From NCBI GenBank assembly GCA_018971065.1, contig JAGWVC010000071.1, forward strand, positions 1 to 20,934: a DNA stretch of 20,934 nt. The letters run 5' to 3'. Below are positions 1 through 7,194 of the stretch, piece after piece. Within the stretch, counting starts at the first letter, position 1; the number at the start of each line of letters is the position of its first letter. Under the pieces are notes generated by a model. That model worked only from the letters and a program-made list of their open reading frames with translations, searched no databases and was not told where the DNA came from. A program made the translations under genes and the position numbers. The DNA is from Sphingomonadales bacterium. Lineage in GTDB: Bacteria > Pseudomonadota > Alphaproteobacteria > Sphingomonadales > Sphingomonadaceae.

Positions 1-33
1 CCAAGCTGCGTCGCTCAGCACCAATCGATCCAT
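1..33 (-). CDS. IS5-family transposase, N-terminal fragment (runs off window)
   Basis: Only the first 11 codons are inside the window, read leftward from an ATG at 33: MDRLVLSDAAW. This peptide matches the highly stereotyped N-terminus of IS5-family (IS427-like) transposases common in sphingomonads, which usually open M-x-R-L-V-L-[ST]-D-x-x-W. A GGAGG lies upstream (complement of 48-52), 14 nt from the ATG, which is long for a ribosome binding site. The call rests on recognising a short peptide. The catalytic DDE residues, length and integrity of the gene cannot be judged here. Confidence 0.6.
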   Translation of the reverse strand, partial: MDRLVLSDAAW

Positions 34-143
34 AACACCCAAGGCCGCCTCCAAAAGACAGCCTTGAATCAGACTTTCCCGCAAATGGGAATCCTAAGAG
101 TCCACACCACCTAAGCCGGCCTATCCCTTTCCGCAGCAATTCA
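34..143. other. Non-coding stretch, probable IS end plus tadE 3' flank
   Basis: No convincing gene is seen between the transposase start and the stop of the TadE-like gene. It should contain the terminal inverted repeat of the IS and the junction with the chromosome. A weak hairpin (5-bp arms, 76-80 and 87-91) is the only structure noticed. A GGAATCCTAAGAGTC block at 88-102 could be part of the IS end, but the other end is outside the window, so this is a guess. Confidence 0.4.
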
Positions 144-815
144 TCAGGCGCAGGTGCTGGCGGTGACGCCGGCAACCGGGTTGATGCCCCGACCGCTCGT
201 GTCGCGGCTGTCACGCACCTGGGCGGCGGCCATTTCGGTGATGTCGGGCGGAAGCACCCACAGGTTGGCCATCAGCGGCCGATAGTGGAAGCGGATTTCG
301 ACGAACATCACCGGCACCGTATCGCTGGCGGTGACGCGCGTGCCCGCCGCGCCCATGCCGGCCAGATCGTCGCTGCCCTTGCCGGTGCCTTGCGGGCCAT
401 ACGTGGAATTCCACGCCAGCGTGCCATAGCAGCGCTGCCAGTGGATGTATTGCCCGTGCGGGGAATCCGGGTCGCGCTCCAGGCTGGACAGGACGATGCG
501 GCCGTTCTGCCGCACGTCGAGGCGGCCGGCCTGGAGGTTGGCGCCCAACAGCAGGTCGTTCACCTGCTTCTCGTCCACCACCGATTGCAGCGTGGTCTGC
601 GTGCCGATCCGCGAGGCGTTATCGACAACCTGGAGCGCGAGCTGGCTGATCTGCTCGCGGACCAGGATGTAGTTGGCCAGTTCCAGCAGGCCCAGCGACA
701 GCGTCAGCATCAGCGGCAGCGACACCGCGAATTCCAGCAGCGCCACGCCCGAGCGATCGGCAAGCAGGCCGGTACCGGCGGGGCGCGGCCGTGACATGGG
801 CAACGGCGCGATCAT
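144..815 (-). CDS. TadE-family pilus assembly pseudopilin-like protein
   Basis: Predicted 223-aa protein. After a short basic N-terminus it has the TadE pattern S-G-V-A-L-L-E-F (G23, E28) leading into one hydrophobic helix (about residues 24-50). In Tad/Flp systems, a Gly followed by Glu at +5 marks the cleavage site of pseudopilins such as TadE, which are processed by the TadV-type prepilin peptidase. The rest is a periplasmic domain with no recognised catalytic motif. The ATG at 815 overlaps the stop of the upstream gene (ATGA), so the two are translationally coupled. The open frame extends further upstream, but that part is an Arg-rich out-of-frame reading of the preceding gene. It is the last gene of a three-gene Tad cluster. 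Family assignment is good; its exact role (TadE versus a minor paralogue) is inferred. Confidence 0.85.
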   Translation of the reverse strand: MIAPLPMSRPRPAGTGLLADRSGVALLEFAVSLPLMLTLSLGLLELANYILVREQISQLALQVVDNASRIGTQTTLQSVVDEKQVNDLLLGANLQAGRLDVRQNGRIVLSSLERDPDSPHGQYIHWQRCYGTLAWNSTYGPQGTGKGSDDLAGMGAAGTRVTASDTVPVMFVEIRFHYRPLMANLWVLPPDITEMAAAQVRDSRDTSGRGINPVAGVTASTCA

Positions 816-1402
816 GCGCAGATGCCGACGGCCGGCACCGTCTGCGCGGTTGTCGGCTGGTTGCGCAGCACGGTGCGGGCGGACATCGAGAACGGCTCGG
901 TGCCGCCGAACAGGCTGCCCAGCGACAGCCGGGGGTAGCTGAGCGTGGCGGTGAGCACGACCACGTCCTTGCCGCCGCCGCGCCCGTCCACGGCGCCATC
1001 GGCGTCCCAGACGCCGTTGCCGTTGCTGTCGATGAAGTTTTCGCCGTTGTCGCACCGGCCGTCGCGATCGGTGTCGCTGAATTCCTCGGCCGGGCTGGCG
1101 ACGTTGGCGTAATCGTGGAACGACTTGATCGAATAATCGACCGAAACGCCGGGCGCGATGGCGCGGACGCTGCGGGTGACCCGGTTGAAGATGGCGGTGC
1201 GGCGTGCCGCAGTCGCCGAGCTTTCGAGGCTGATGTCGCGGCCGGCTTTCTGGACCTCGCCGACCAGCACGGTCTGGACGAACTTCATGTGGACCAGTTC
1301 CATGCCGCCTGCGGTGAGCAGCAGCAGCGAGGGGACCACCAGCGCGAATTCCACCGCGACGGTGCCGCGCCGGTCGGTCAGGAGGCGACGCAGCGCGGTC
1401 AT
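812..1402 (-). CDS. TadE-like pseudopilin with Ca-binding-like insert
   Basis: Predicted 196-aa protein. Residues 10-40 show the pseudopilin signature: basic start, R-R-G-T-V-A-V-E-F (G13, E18), then a single hydrophobic helix. Residues 110-130 hold two acidic loops of calcium-binding type, D110-T-D112-R-D114-G and D125-S-N127-G-N129-G, like dockerin or thrombospondin type 3 loops. These are followed by a β-rich C-terminal part (V-V-V-L-T-A-T-L-S-Y-P). The ATG at 1402 overlaps the stop of the TadG-like gene (ATGA), and its own stop overlaps the next tadE. Family membership is seen in the sequence. Calcium binding is inferred from loop spacing only. Confidence 0.85.
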   Translation of the reverse strand: MTALRRLLTDRRGTVAVEFALVVPSLLLLTAGGMELVHMKFVQTVLVGEVQKAGRDISLESSATAARRTAIFNRVTRSVRAIAPGVSVDYSIKSFHDYANVASPAEEFSDTDRDGRCDNGENFIDSNGNGVWDADGAVDGRGGGKDVVVLTATLSYPRLSLGSLFGGTEPFSMSARTVLRNQPTTAQTVPAVGICA

Positions 1403-3426
1403 GCGGTCAGCCTCAACTGGGCGATGCGGTTGATGATGTCGGCGAAAGTGGTGTTGAGCTGGGCGGCGTTGTCGGCCTGGTAGGCGCGGCCGGCGGAGGC
1501 ACAGTCGCTGAGCATCTGGGTCAGCTCGGTGCCGAAGGCGACCACCCATACGGTGATGCCCTTGGCCTTGGCGACGCTGCAATAGTGCTGGAGCCGGGCT
1601 TCGACGATCTCGTTCTGGCGGGCATCGGTGGGCAGTGCGGAGACGGAGGTGCGGCGGCGATCGAGTGCCGAGAGGCCGTAGGCGTCGTATTCCTGGATGC
1701 GGGTATCGGTCTGGCCGTCGGTCATGAAGATCAGGTGGCGCGAAATGTCGCCGCCGTTGGGCGGAGTCGCGCTGTTCTCCGCTGCGAACAGGCCCTGGGC
1801 CGAGAGCAGGCGCAGGCCCCACAGGAAGCCGATGTCGTGATAGGTATCGCCGCGCGGGGTGAGGCCGTTGACGTAATTGGTGACGGTGCTGAGCGACAGG
1901 CCCTGCGCGGTGGATTGCAGCTTGCGGGCAGGGCTGGGGCAGGCGGCGACGAGGCTGCCGAGCCACATGTAACCGAGGTAATCCCCCCCGTAGTACGACG
2001 GATTGTAGCTCCAGCTCCAGTTCGAGGCATTGCCGCCGCCCGACCAGTAGAGAACGTTGCGGCCGAACAGCAAGCCGGGAAGATACGGGCGCCATTGCGT
2101 ATCGGCATTGCCGGCGCTGGGCACCATGTCGACATCCATGTCGTAGGCGGTGCCGGCTTCGCCGTCGCGCAGGGTCTTGCGTTCCTCGATGCAGGCGCTG
2201 CTGGAATTCCACGTGATCGTCGCGTTGGCGGCGGCGGTGGGTGGGTTGGCACGGTTGGTTGCGGGGGTTAGGATCGGCGCATCGAATGCGCCGCCTGCCA
2301 TCAGGCCGTTGGCGGCGGCACCCTTGAGTGCGGACACATCATACGTGACCGGCTTGTAGTTCCAGTAGTTGGAGGTCATGTAGACCGGCGTGCTGCCGTT
2401 GGGATCGACCTGATAGACTTCGGTCCAGGTCTGGATGGCGTTGTTGTACCGGTTTTCAGTGATCAGGCACGAGCCGTCGCTTTGCATCGAAGCACTGTAG
2501 GTGCTGCCGTTGACGGTGCGCTGCACGGTGCGCTGGCGCGGCACGGCGGTGTCGTTCGGCGTCCACGCGCCATACTGGTAGTTCGACGTGACATCGGTGT
2601 TGGCCGGCGCGGTGCAGTTTTCCGGGCTGCCCTTGGTCCGCACCTGCGAAAAGCCCGAGACGTTGACGAGGTTTTGCGTGACGGTGGTATAGGCCGGATT
2701 GTTGTAGGCGAACGTGGAGACCTGCTTGTCGAACGCGCGCGACTGGTACGTGGCGGAATCGACCATCCATTCGCGCTTCAGCAACATGCCGACGTTGACG
2801 GTGTTGGCATAGGGCACGAACCCGTAGCGCACCTGGGTGATCGAGGGGCGGGCCTGTTCGACGGTCTTGTAGAAGCCGATCACCGCGCTGCGCAGCGCCG
2901 CGATCTTGGTGACGGTGTCGCCGGGGTTGGCATCGGTCATCGAGCCGGTGGTATCCAGCACGAACATGATGTCGGTGTTGGGCAGCTGCATCTGCGCGTC
3001 GCACTTGGCGGTCAGCGCGATGGCCTGGTTGCCGAACATGCCCATGATGAGCAGCGGCACCGACACCGTGGCGGTGCCGTGGACGATGACCGAGGAATCG
3101 ACGCTGAAGTCCATCGATGCGTTGCGGCTGCCATAGCGGTTGGCGTTGAAGTTCGCGCTGAAGAAGCTGCGGGCGATCGATTCGGTGTTGTCGCCGATGT
3201 TGGTGCCGACCATCGAGCGGCGGAACGCGAGCACGCTGGTATCGCAGGCGTGTTGCAGCCGGCTGCGGACCAGCAGGGTGCGGCCGATGTCGATCGCGCT
3301 GCCGCTGAGCGCCAGCAGCGGCAGCACGGCGGCGGCGGCGATCATCAGCGTGTTGCCGGATTCGCATCGCAGCAAGCGCAGGAACGCCGCCGTCATTCGC
3401 TGAATTCTGTGCATAGTGCGACCCAT
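1399..3426 (-). CDS. TadG-like pilus assembly protein with vWA domain
   Basis: Predicted 675-aa protein. Residues 20-55 form a Tad-type N-terminus: E-S-G-N-T-L-M-I, then a hydrophobic helix and a D-I-G-R motif, as in PF13400/TadG-like proteins that anchor in the inner membrane. A von Willebrand A fold begins near 152 with the MIDAS motif D158-T-T-G-S-M163. The later vWA elements come only at about 521-533 (L-T-P-R-G-D-T-Y-H-D) and 568-571 (M-T-D-G). About 300 residues rich in Asn, Tyr and Thr are therefore inserted in the domain. It is the first gene of a cluster with two TadE-like genes, which supports a role in Flp-pilus assembly or adhesion at the envelope. Start choice is uncertain: in-frame ATGs lie at 3426, 3414 and 3396, none with a clear Shine-Dalgarno. 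The core genes (tadA, tadB, tadC, cpaB, rcpA) are not in this window. Confidence 0.85.
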   Translation of the reverse strand: MGRTMHRIQRMTAAFLRLLRCESGNTLMIAAAAVLPLLALSGSAIDIGRTLLVRSRLQHACDTSVLAFRRSMVGTNIGDNTESIARSFFSANFNANRYGSRNASMDFSVDSSVIVHGTATVSVPLLIMGMFGNQAIALTAKCDAQMQLPNTDIMFVLDTTGSMTDANPGDTVTKIAALRSAVIGFYKTVEQARPSITQVRYGFVPYANTVNVGMLLKREWMVDSATYQSRAFDKQVSTFAYNNPAYTTVTQNLVNVSGFSQVRTKGSPENCTAPANTDVTSNYQYGAWTPNDTAVPRQRTVQRTVNGSTYSASMQSDGSCLITENRYNNAIQTWTEVYQVDPNGSTPVYMTSNYWNYKPVTYDVSALKGAAANGLMAGGAFDAPILTPATNRANPPTAAANATITWNSSSACIEERKTLRDGEAGTAYDMDVDMVPSAGNADTQWRPYLPGLLFGRNVLYWSGGGNASNWSWSYNPSYYGGDYLGYMWLGSLVAACPSPARKLQSTAQGLSLSTVTNYVNGLTPRGDTYHDIGFLWGLRLLSAQGLFAAENSATPPNGGDISRHLIFMTDGQTDTRIQEYDAYGLSALDRRRTSVSALPTDARQNEIVEARLQHYCSVAKAKGITVWVVAFGTELTQMLSDCASAGRAYQADNAAQLNTTFADIINRIAQLRLTA

Positions 3427-3689
3427 ACAGAAACGTGTGGTCTTTTAAGCACTTAGCGATTTAGAATGTGTTAATGGGGGCAAACAACAATGCCTTAACG
3501 GCTTGATTGAAATGGGGATTTCAGGGTTGGATAAGGGAAAATCCTAGTGATCAATAATATCCCTATAAATCAATAGATTGATTGCATGGGCGGCGATGCG
3601 GAAGCGGGCGTGTCCGGCACGAATTCGCTTGTGCCGCCAGCCTGGTGCGCGCCAGATGGAAAGCGGGACGGCGGTTCGTGGAGAGTGGC
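3427..3689. promoter_or_regulatory. Divergent intergenic region between tadG-like and SDR genes
   Basis: This 263-bp spacer separates the minus-strand Tad cluster from the plus-strand SDR gene and must hold both promoters. Roughly 3430-3585 is much more AT-rich than its surroundings. It ends in a perfect inverted repeat, AATCAAT-AG-ATTGATT (3568-3583), with a related half-site TCAATAAT just upstream (3551-3558). The part from 3590 to 3689 is GC-rich and could be read in frame with the SDR, but it lacks coding character and a good start. No specific -10/-35 pair is claimed. Confidence 0.5.
3568..3583. repeat. Perfect 7-bp inverted repeat, operator-like
   Basis: AATCAAT (3568-3574), 2-bp spacer, ATTGATT (3577-3583). 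The palindrome lies about 105 bp upstream of the SDR start and about 140 bp from the TadG start, inside the AT-rich segment. Size and symmetry suit a dimeric transcription factor. The binding protein is unknown and no regulator gene is adjacent. Confidence 0.4.
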
Positions 3690-4478
3690 ATGGCCGATAT
3701 GCGGGTGGTGTTGCTGCACAATGCGGGGCATTTCGCCAATCCCTGCCTGGCCCGGCGGCTGGCCGCGGGCGGGCAGGCGCTGGTGCTTCACGCGCCGCGC
3801 GCGGGCATGGTGGAGGAACTGCGCGCGCTGGGGGCGGCGGTGTCGGTGATCGACGATGGCGAACTGGCGCCGGGGTGGGACGGCACGGCGGAAGGGTGGA
3901 ATGCCCTGGTGGCGCTGGCGACGGCGCCGTTCGGGCGGCTGGATGCGGCAACGCTGCTGCCGCCGATGGGACATTACGGCCGGTCGATCCGGGGGCGGCT
4001 ACTGGAAGCGCCGGCGGAACACGTGGCGGCGATGGGCGGCTATCTGGATGTGACCGCCCATGCCTTGCGCGCGGTGATCCCGGCGTTGCGGCAGCGTGGC
4101 GGGCAGGTGCTGGTGCTCACCAGCGATGCCGGGGCGCGGCCCGAGGCGGGTTGGTCGCTGTATGGCGCGGCGCGGGCCGGGCAGAACTTCCTGATCCGTG
4201 CGGCGGCGCTGGAGCACGCGGGCGAGGGCGTGCAGATCAACGCGCTGGGGTCGAAGAACGCGATCAGCCAGGGGTTTCCCTATGCGCCGCCGGGTGCGGC
4301 GAGCGACACCGCGGTGACGCCGGGGGACTGGGCCGCGCCGCTGCTGGCCGAGACGCCGTTGCCGTGGCTGGGGACGATGGACGGGCTGGCGGCGTTCGCG
4401 ATCAGCCTGGTCGATGGATCGAACCGCTTCCAGACCGCGCAGTACTTCTCGTACTCGGGCGGGTGGAGCGAGATGTAG
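3690..4478 (+). CDS. SDR-fold protein, halohydrin dehalogenase-like
   Basis: Predicted 262-aa protein starting at the ATG at 3690, with GGAG 6 nt upstream. Length and layout are those of a short-chain dehydrogenase/reductase, but the usual N-terminal TGxxxGxG cofactor loop is absent. In its place is L-H10-N-A-G-H-F15-A-N17. The catalytic tetrad region reads S145-x12-Y158-x3-R162, so the normal YxxxK lysine is arginine. In halohydrin dehalogenases (HheA-HheG, e.g. HheC), the same S-x12-Y-x3-R triad opens epoxides or eliminates halide without a nicotinamide cofactor, and the halide loop reads T-x4-F-x-G. Here the loop Phe and its spacing are kept, while Thr and Gly are His and Asn. The stretch Y-G-A-A-R-A-G also resembles Y-T-S-A-R-A-G of HheC. 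Alternatives are a divergent SDR of unknown substrate or a non-enzymatic member. SDR fold is confident; dehalogenase activity is inference. Confidence 0.8.
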   Translation: MADMRVVLLHNAGHFANPCLARRLAAGGQALVLHAPRAGMVEELRALGAAVSVIDDGELAPGWDGTAEGWNALVALATAPFGRLDAATLLPPMGHYGRSIRGRLLEAPAEHVAAMGGYLDVTAHALRAVIPALRQRGGQVLVLTSDAGARPEAGWSLYGAARAGQNFLIRAAALEHAGEGVQINALGSKNAISQGFPYAPPGAASDTAVTPGDWAAPLLAETPLPWLGTMDGLAAFAISLVDGSNRFQTAQYFSYSGGWSEM

Positions 4479-4480
4479 CG

Positions 4481-4514
4481 CAGGCGGGCCGGGGGGGGCA
4501 CCGCAGCCCGCCTG
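4481..4514. terminator. Hairpin between convergent SDR and small basic protein genes
   Basis: CAGGCGGGC (4481-4489) pairs perfectly with GCCCGCCTG (4506-4514) around a G-rich 16-nt loop, directly after the SDR stop and just before the stop of the opposing small gene. There is no T-tract, so intrinsic termination would be weak. The position fits a shared bidirectional 3' structure. Confidence 0.5.
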
Positions 4515-4521
4515 TCGCCGG

Positions 4522-4647
4522 TCAGGCCTTCGCGGCCTTGGCGGGCCTGGGTGCCTTGGCCGGTGCGACGAGGGCCGGGTCCTTGCGCGGGTTGCTGTTG
4601 ACGATGGCGCGCTTGTGCCGCCGGTTGGCGGAGCGGATGTTGGCCAT
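4522..4647 (-). CDS. Small basic Ala/Lys-rich protein (41 aa)
   Basis: Predicted 41-aa protein starting at the ATG at 4647, with AGGA 6 nt upstream (good spacing). The sequence opens M-A-N-I-R-S-A-N-R-R-H-K-R-A-I and ends in a Pro/Ala/Lys-rich tail. The N-terminus loosely recalls the start of ribosomal protein bS20 (M-A-N-I-K-S-A-K-K-R), but the protein is less than half that length and this may be coincidence. Strong positive charge suggests nucleic-acid binding. It is divergent from the P450 and convergent with the SDR gene. The reading frame stays open upstream, but the ribosome site and the change in composition favour the short form. No function is assigned. Confidence 0.6.
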   Translation of the reverse strand: MANIRSANRRHKRAIVNSNPRKDPALVAPAKAPRPAKAAKA

Positions 4648-4831
4648 GCTGGGTCCTGTCTGTGGAAGATCGGCTGCCGAAATTGCCCGTTTGGCAAAGC
4701 GATGGCGCCGATCCGGCGGGATTGCGCACATCCGGGCGCCGATGCCAAGCGGTTTCGCCTTGACCGGGGGCGCGGCGGGCATATGCTGAGCACTTGCACA
4801 GGGCGGGATGCCCCGGCATCGGGAGATCATC
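4648..4831. promoter_or_regulatory. Divergent spacer with inverted repeat
   Basis: This spacer of 184 bp lies between the small basic gene and the P450 gene. It contains TTGCC-CGTTT-GGCAA (4683-4697), a 5-bp inverted repeat with a 5-bp centre that could be a regulator site. No -10/-35 pair is convincing. GGGAG (4821-4825) serves the P450 start. Confidence 0.35.
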
Positions 4832-6133
4832 ATGGACCAGCCGACGGCGGCGTTTGCCGAGCCCGATTTCTTCACCGACCATTCGGTGCTGCTCAATCCC
4901 TACGAAGCGCTGGATGCGGTGCGTGCGCAGGCGCCGGTGCGGCAGATGGAGCGGCACGATTTCGTGATGGTGACCGGCTTCGCCGAGGCGACCGCCGTGC
5001 TGCTGGATGGCGAGCATTTCTCGTCGGTGATCGCCGCCGCCGGGCCGACCGCGCCGCTGCCGTTCGTGCCCGAGGGCAGCGACATCACCGCGCAGATTGC
5101 CGCGCATCACCACGAATTCGTCGGGCACGAGACGTTCCTGAGTTTCGACGGCGCCGAACATTCGGCGCGGCGGGCACTGCTGAACGGGCTGTTCACGCCG
5201 TCGCGGCTGAGGGCCAACGAACTGTACATGCACGATCTGGCCGAACGCATGGTGCGCGATGCCGTGGCAAAGGGCGGCTGCGAGATCATGGGCGAGCTGG
5301 CGACGCCTTATGTGACCTATGTGATCGCCGACCTGCTGGGCGTGCCCGAGGCGGACCGGGCCGAGATCACCGCGATCCTGGCCGACGCGCCGCTGCCCGG
5401 CAGCGTCGATGACGCCGATGCCGGGGCATCGCTGGCGCCGCTGGCGGAGAAGCTGGGGCGGCTGTTCGGCGGCTATATCGTCGAGCGGCGCGCCAACCCG
5501 CGTGACGACGTGATGACCCTGCTGGCCACCGCGACATTCCCGGACGGCACGATGCCCGAGGTGAGCGAACTGGTGATTCTGGCGATCTTCCTGTTTTCGG
5601 CGGGGCAGGACACCAGTGCCAAGCTGGTGGGCAATGCGGTGCGGCACTTGTGCGAGCATCCCGAATTGCAGGCGCAACTGCGCGCCGACCACAGCCTGAT
5701 CGGTCCGTTCCTGGAAGAGATGCTGCGGCTGGAGGGATCGTCGAAGGTCACGCACCGGCTGGTGACGAAGGACACGATGATCGGCGACCTGCCGGTGAAG
5801 GCGGGGACCAAGGTGGTGGTGTCGCTGTCGGGCGCGAACCGCGATCCGGCGCGGTGGGAGGACCCCAACGCGTTCCGGCTGGGGCGGCCGCGCGTGAAGG
5901 AGCATCTGGCGTTCGGGCGCGGGGCGCACACCTGCATCGGCAACCCGCTGGCGCGCGCCGAAGTGCGGGTGCTGTTCGAGCGGCTGTTCGACGCCACCGC
6001 CGGCATGGCGATTGCCGAGGCCGCGCACGGCCCGGCGGGGGCGCGGCGGCTGGACTATGAGCCGAGCTATATCGTGCGCGGGCTGACGAAGCTGGAGGTG
6101 ACGCTGGCGCCGGCGATGGCGCCGGCGGAGTGA
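4832..6133 (+). CDS. Cytochrome P450
   Basis: Predicted 433-aa soluble bacterial P450. The start is the ATG at 4832, 6 nt after GGGAG; an upstream in-frame ATG at 4808 lacks such a site. All hallmark motifs are present: C-helix H110-x3-R114 (heme propionate), I-helix A-G-Q-D-T-S at 257-262 (oxygen activation), K-helix E296-M-L-R299, and the heme loop F-G-R-G-A-H-T-C-I-G at 361-370 with Cys368 as axial ligand. There is no membrane anchor, as expected for a class I bacterial enzyme needing ferredoxin and ferredoxin reductase. No redox partner gene is adjacent. The substrate cannot be read from the sequence. The only possibly related neighbour is the halohydrin dehalogenase-like SDR, which may hint at a shared catabolic role, but the two genes are separated by an opposing small gene. 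Confidence 0.95.
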   Translation: MDQPTAAFAEPDFFTDHSVLLNPYEALDAVRAQAPVRQMERHDFVMVTGFAEATAVLLDGEHFSSVIAAAGPTAPLPFVPEGSDITAQIAAHHHEFVGHETFLSFDGAEHSARRALLNGLFTPSRLRANELYMHDLAERMVRDAVAKGGCEIMGELATPYVTYVIADLLGVPEADRAEITAILADAPLPGSVDDADAGASLAPLAEKLGRLFGGYIVERRANPRDDVMTLLATATFPDGTMPEVSELVILAIFLFSAGQDTSAKLVGNAVRHLCEHPELQAQLRADHSLIGPFLEEMLRLEGSSKVTHRLVTKDTMIGDLPVKAGTKVVVSLSGANRDPARWEDPNAFRLGRPRVKEHLAFGRGAHTCIGNPLARAEVRVLFERLFDATAGMAIAEAAHGPAGARRLDYEPSYIVRGLTKLEVTLAPAMAPAE

Positions 6134-6201
6134 GGTTGCTGGGGATGGCGTGACACAGCCCCTTGAGGACAGCCGTTTCCGACGCTAGGTCGCTGGCTTC
6201 A

Positions 6202-7194
6202 ATGACATCGACAAATCCTTCTGCCGCGGGCCGCTATCCGGCGGGCTCGCTGGCGTTTCCGCATCGCGGACTGCTGGGCCTGGCCGGCCTGGCCCCGCAC
6301 GAGATCCTGTTCCTGCTGGACGAGGCGGAACAATGGGTGGAATTGAACCGCCAGCCGCAGAAGCGCGCTGATCGACTGAAGGGGTTGACGATCATCAACG
6401 CCTTCTTCGAGAATTCGACGCGCACGCTGCTGAGCTTCGAGATCGCGGGGAAGCGGCTGGGGGCGGATGTCGTCAACATGCACGCCGCGACCAGCAGCGT
6501 GAAGAAGGGCGAAACGCTGATCGACACGGCGATGACGCTGAACGCGATGCGCGCCGATGCCATCGTCATCCGCCACGCCAGTTCGGGCGCGGTGCGGCTG
6601 ATTGCCGGCAAGGTGGACTGCCCGGTGCTGAACGCGGGCGACGGCCAGCATGAACACCCCACGCAAGGCCTGCTGGATGCGCTGACCATCCGCACCGCCA
6701 AAGGGCGGATTTCGGACCTGACCGTGGTGATCTGCGGCGACATCCTGCACAGCCGGGTGGCGCGGTCGAACATCCTGTGCCTGACCACGCTGGGCGCCGA
6801 AGTGCGGGTCTGCGCGCCGCCGGCGCTGATGCCCGAGGGCATCGAGGCGATGAAGGTGACGCCTTACCATGACTTTGACGCGGCCTTGCAGGGCGCCGAC
6901 GTGGTGATGATGCTGCGGTTGCAGCAGGAGCGGATGCAGGGCCAGTTCATCGCCAGCCCCCGCGAATACCGGCATTTGTACGGGCTGACGCTGGAGCGAC
7001 TGGCGCGCGCGAAGCCCGATGCGGTGGTGATGCACCCCGGGCCGATGAACCGGGGGGTGGAGATCGACAGCAACGTGGCCGACATGCCTGGCCGCTCGCT
7101 GATCACCACGCAGGTGGAGATGGGCGTGGCGATCCGCATGGCCTGTCTGGAAGTGCTGACCCGGAAGGCGCGCGGGCTGGAGGGCTGGGCATGA
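6202..7194 (+). CDS. pyrB: Aspartate carbamoyltransferase catalytic subunit
   Basis: Predicted 330-aa protein that condenses carbamoyl phosphate with aspartate in de novo pyrimidine synthesis in the cytoplasm. Signatures are the carbamoyl-phosphate loop F-E-N-S-T-R-T (S-T-R-T at 72-75), S-V-K-K-G-E-T (99-105), H-P-T-Q (152-155) and H-P-G-P-M-N-R-G (278-285). Length is slightly above the E. coli PyrB size, with an N-terminal extension of about 15 residues typical of enzymes that partner a dihydroorotase-like protein. An in-frame TTG at 6163 is less likely than the ATG at 6202, although the ribosome site is weak (AGGT, 11 nt upstream). The stop overlaps the next gene by 4 bp (ATGA), so the two are coupled. 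No pyrI regulatory subunit is present. Confidence 0.97.
   Translation: MTSTNPSAAGRYPAGSLAFPHRGLLGLAGLAPHEILFLLDEAEQWVELNRQPQKRADRLKGLTIINAFFENSTRTLLSFEIAGKRLGADVVNMHAATSSVKKGETLIDTAMTLNAMRADAIVIRHASSGAVRLIAGKVDCPVLNAGDGQHEHPTQGLLDALTIRTAKGRISDLTVVICGDILHSRVARSNILCLTTLGAEVRVCAPPALMPEGIEAMKVTPYHDFDAALQGADVVMMLRLQQERMQGQFIASPREYRHLYGLTLERLARAKPDAVVMHPGPMNRGVEIDSNVADMPGRSLITTQVEMGVAIRMACLEVLTRKARGLEGWA

Noticed and set aside
1..114. Plus-strand open frame entering from the left edge and ending at 112-114
   Set aside because: The translation is not protein-like for this organism, and the opposite strand gives a recognisable transposase start.
1403..2212. N-terminal extension of the second TadE-like protein
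   Set aside because: It is an Arg-rich out-of-frame reading of the TadG-like gene; the real start overlaps that gene's stop.
3582..3689. Longer N-terminus for the SDR protein
   Set aside because: The extra 36 residues are Arg/Cys-rich, precede the first β-strand unnaturally, and the ATG at 3690 has a good ribosome site.
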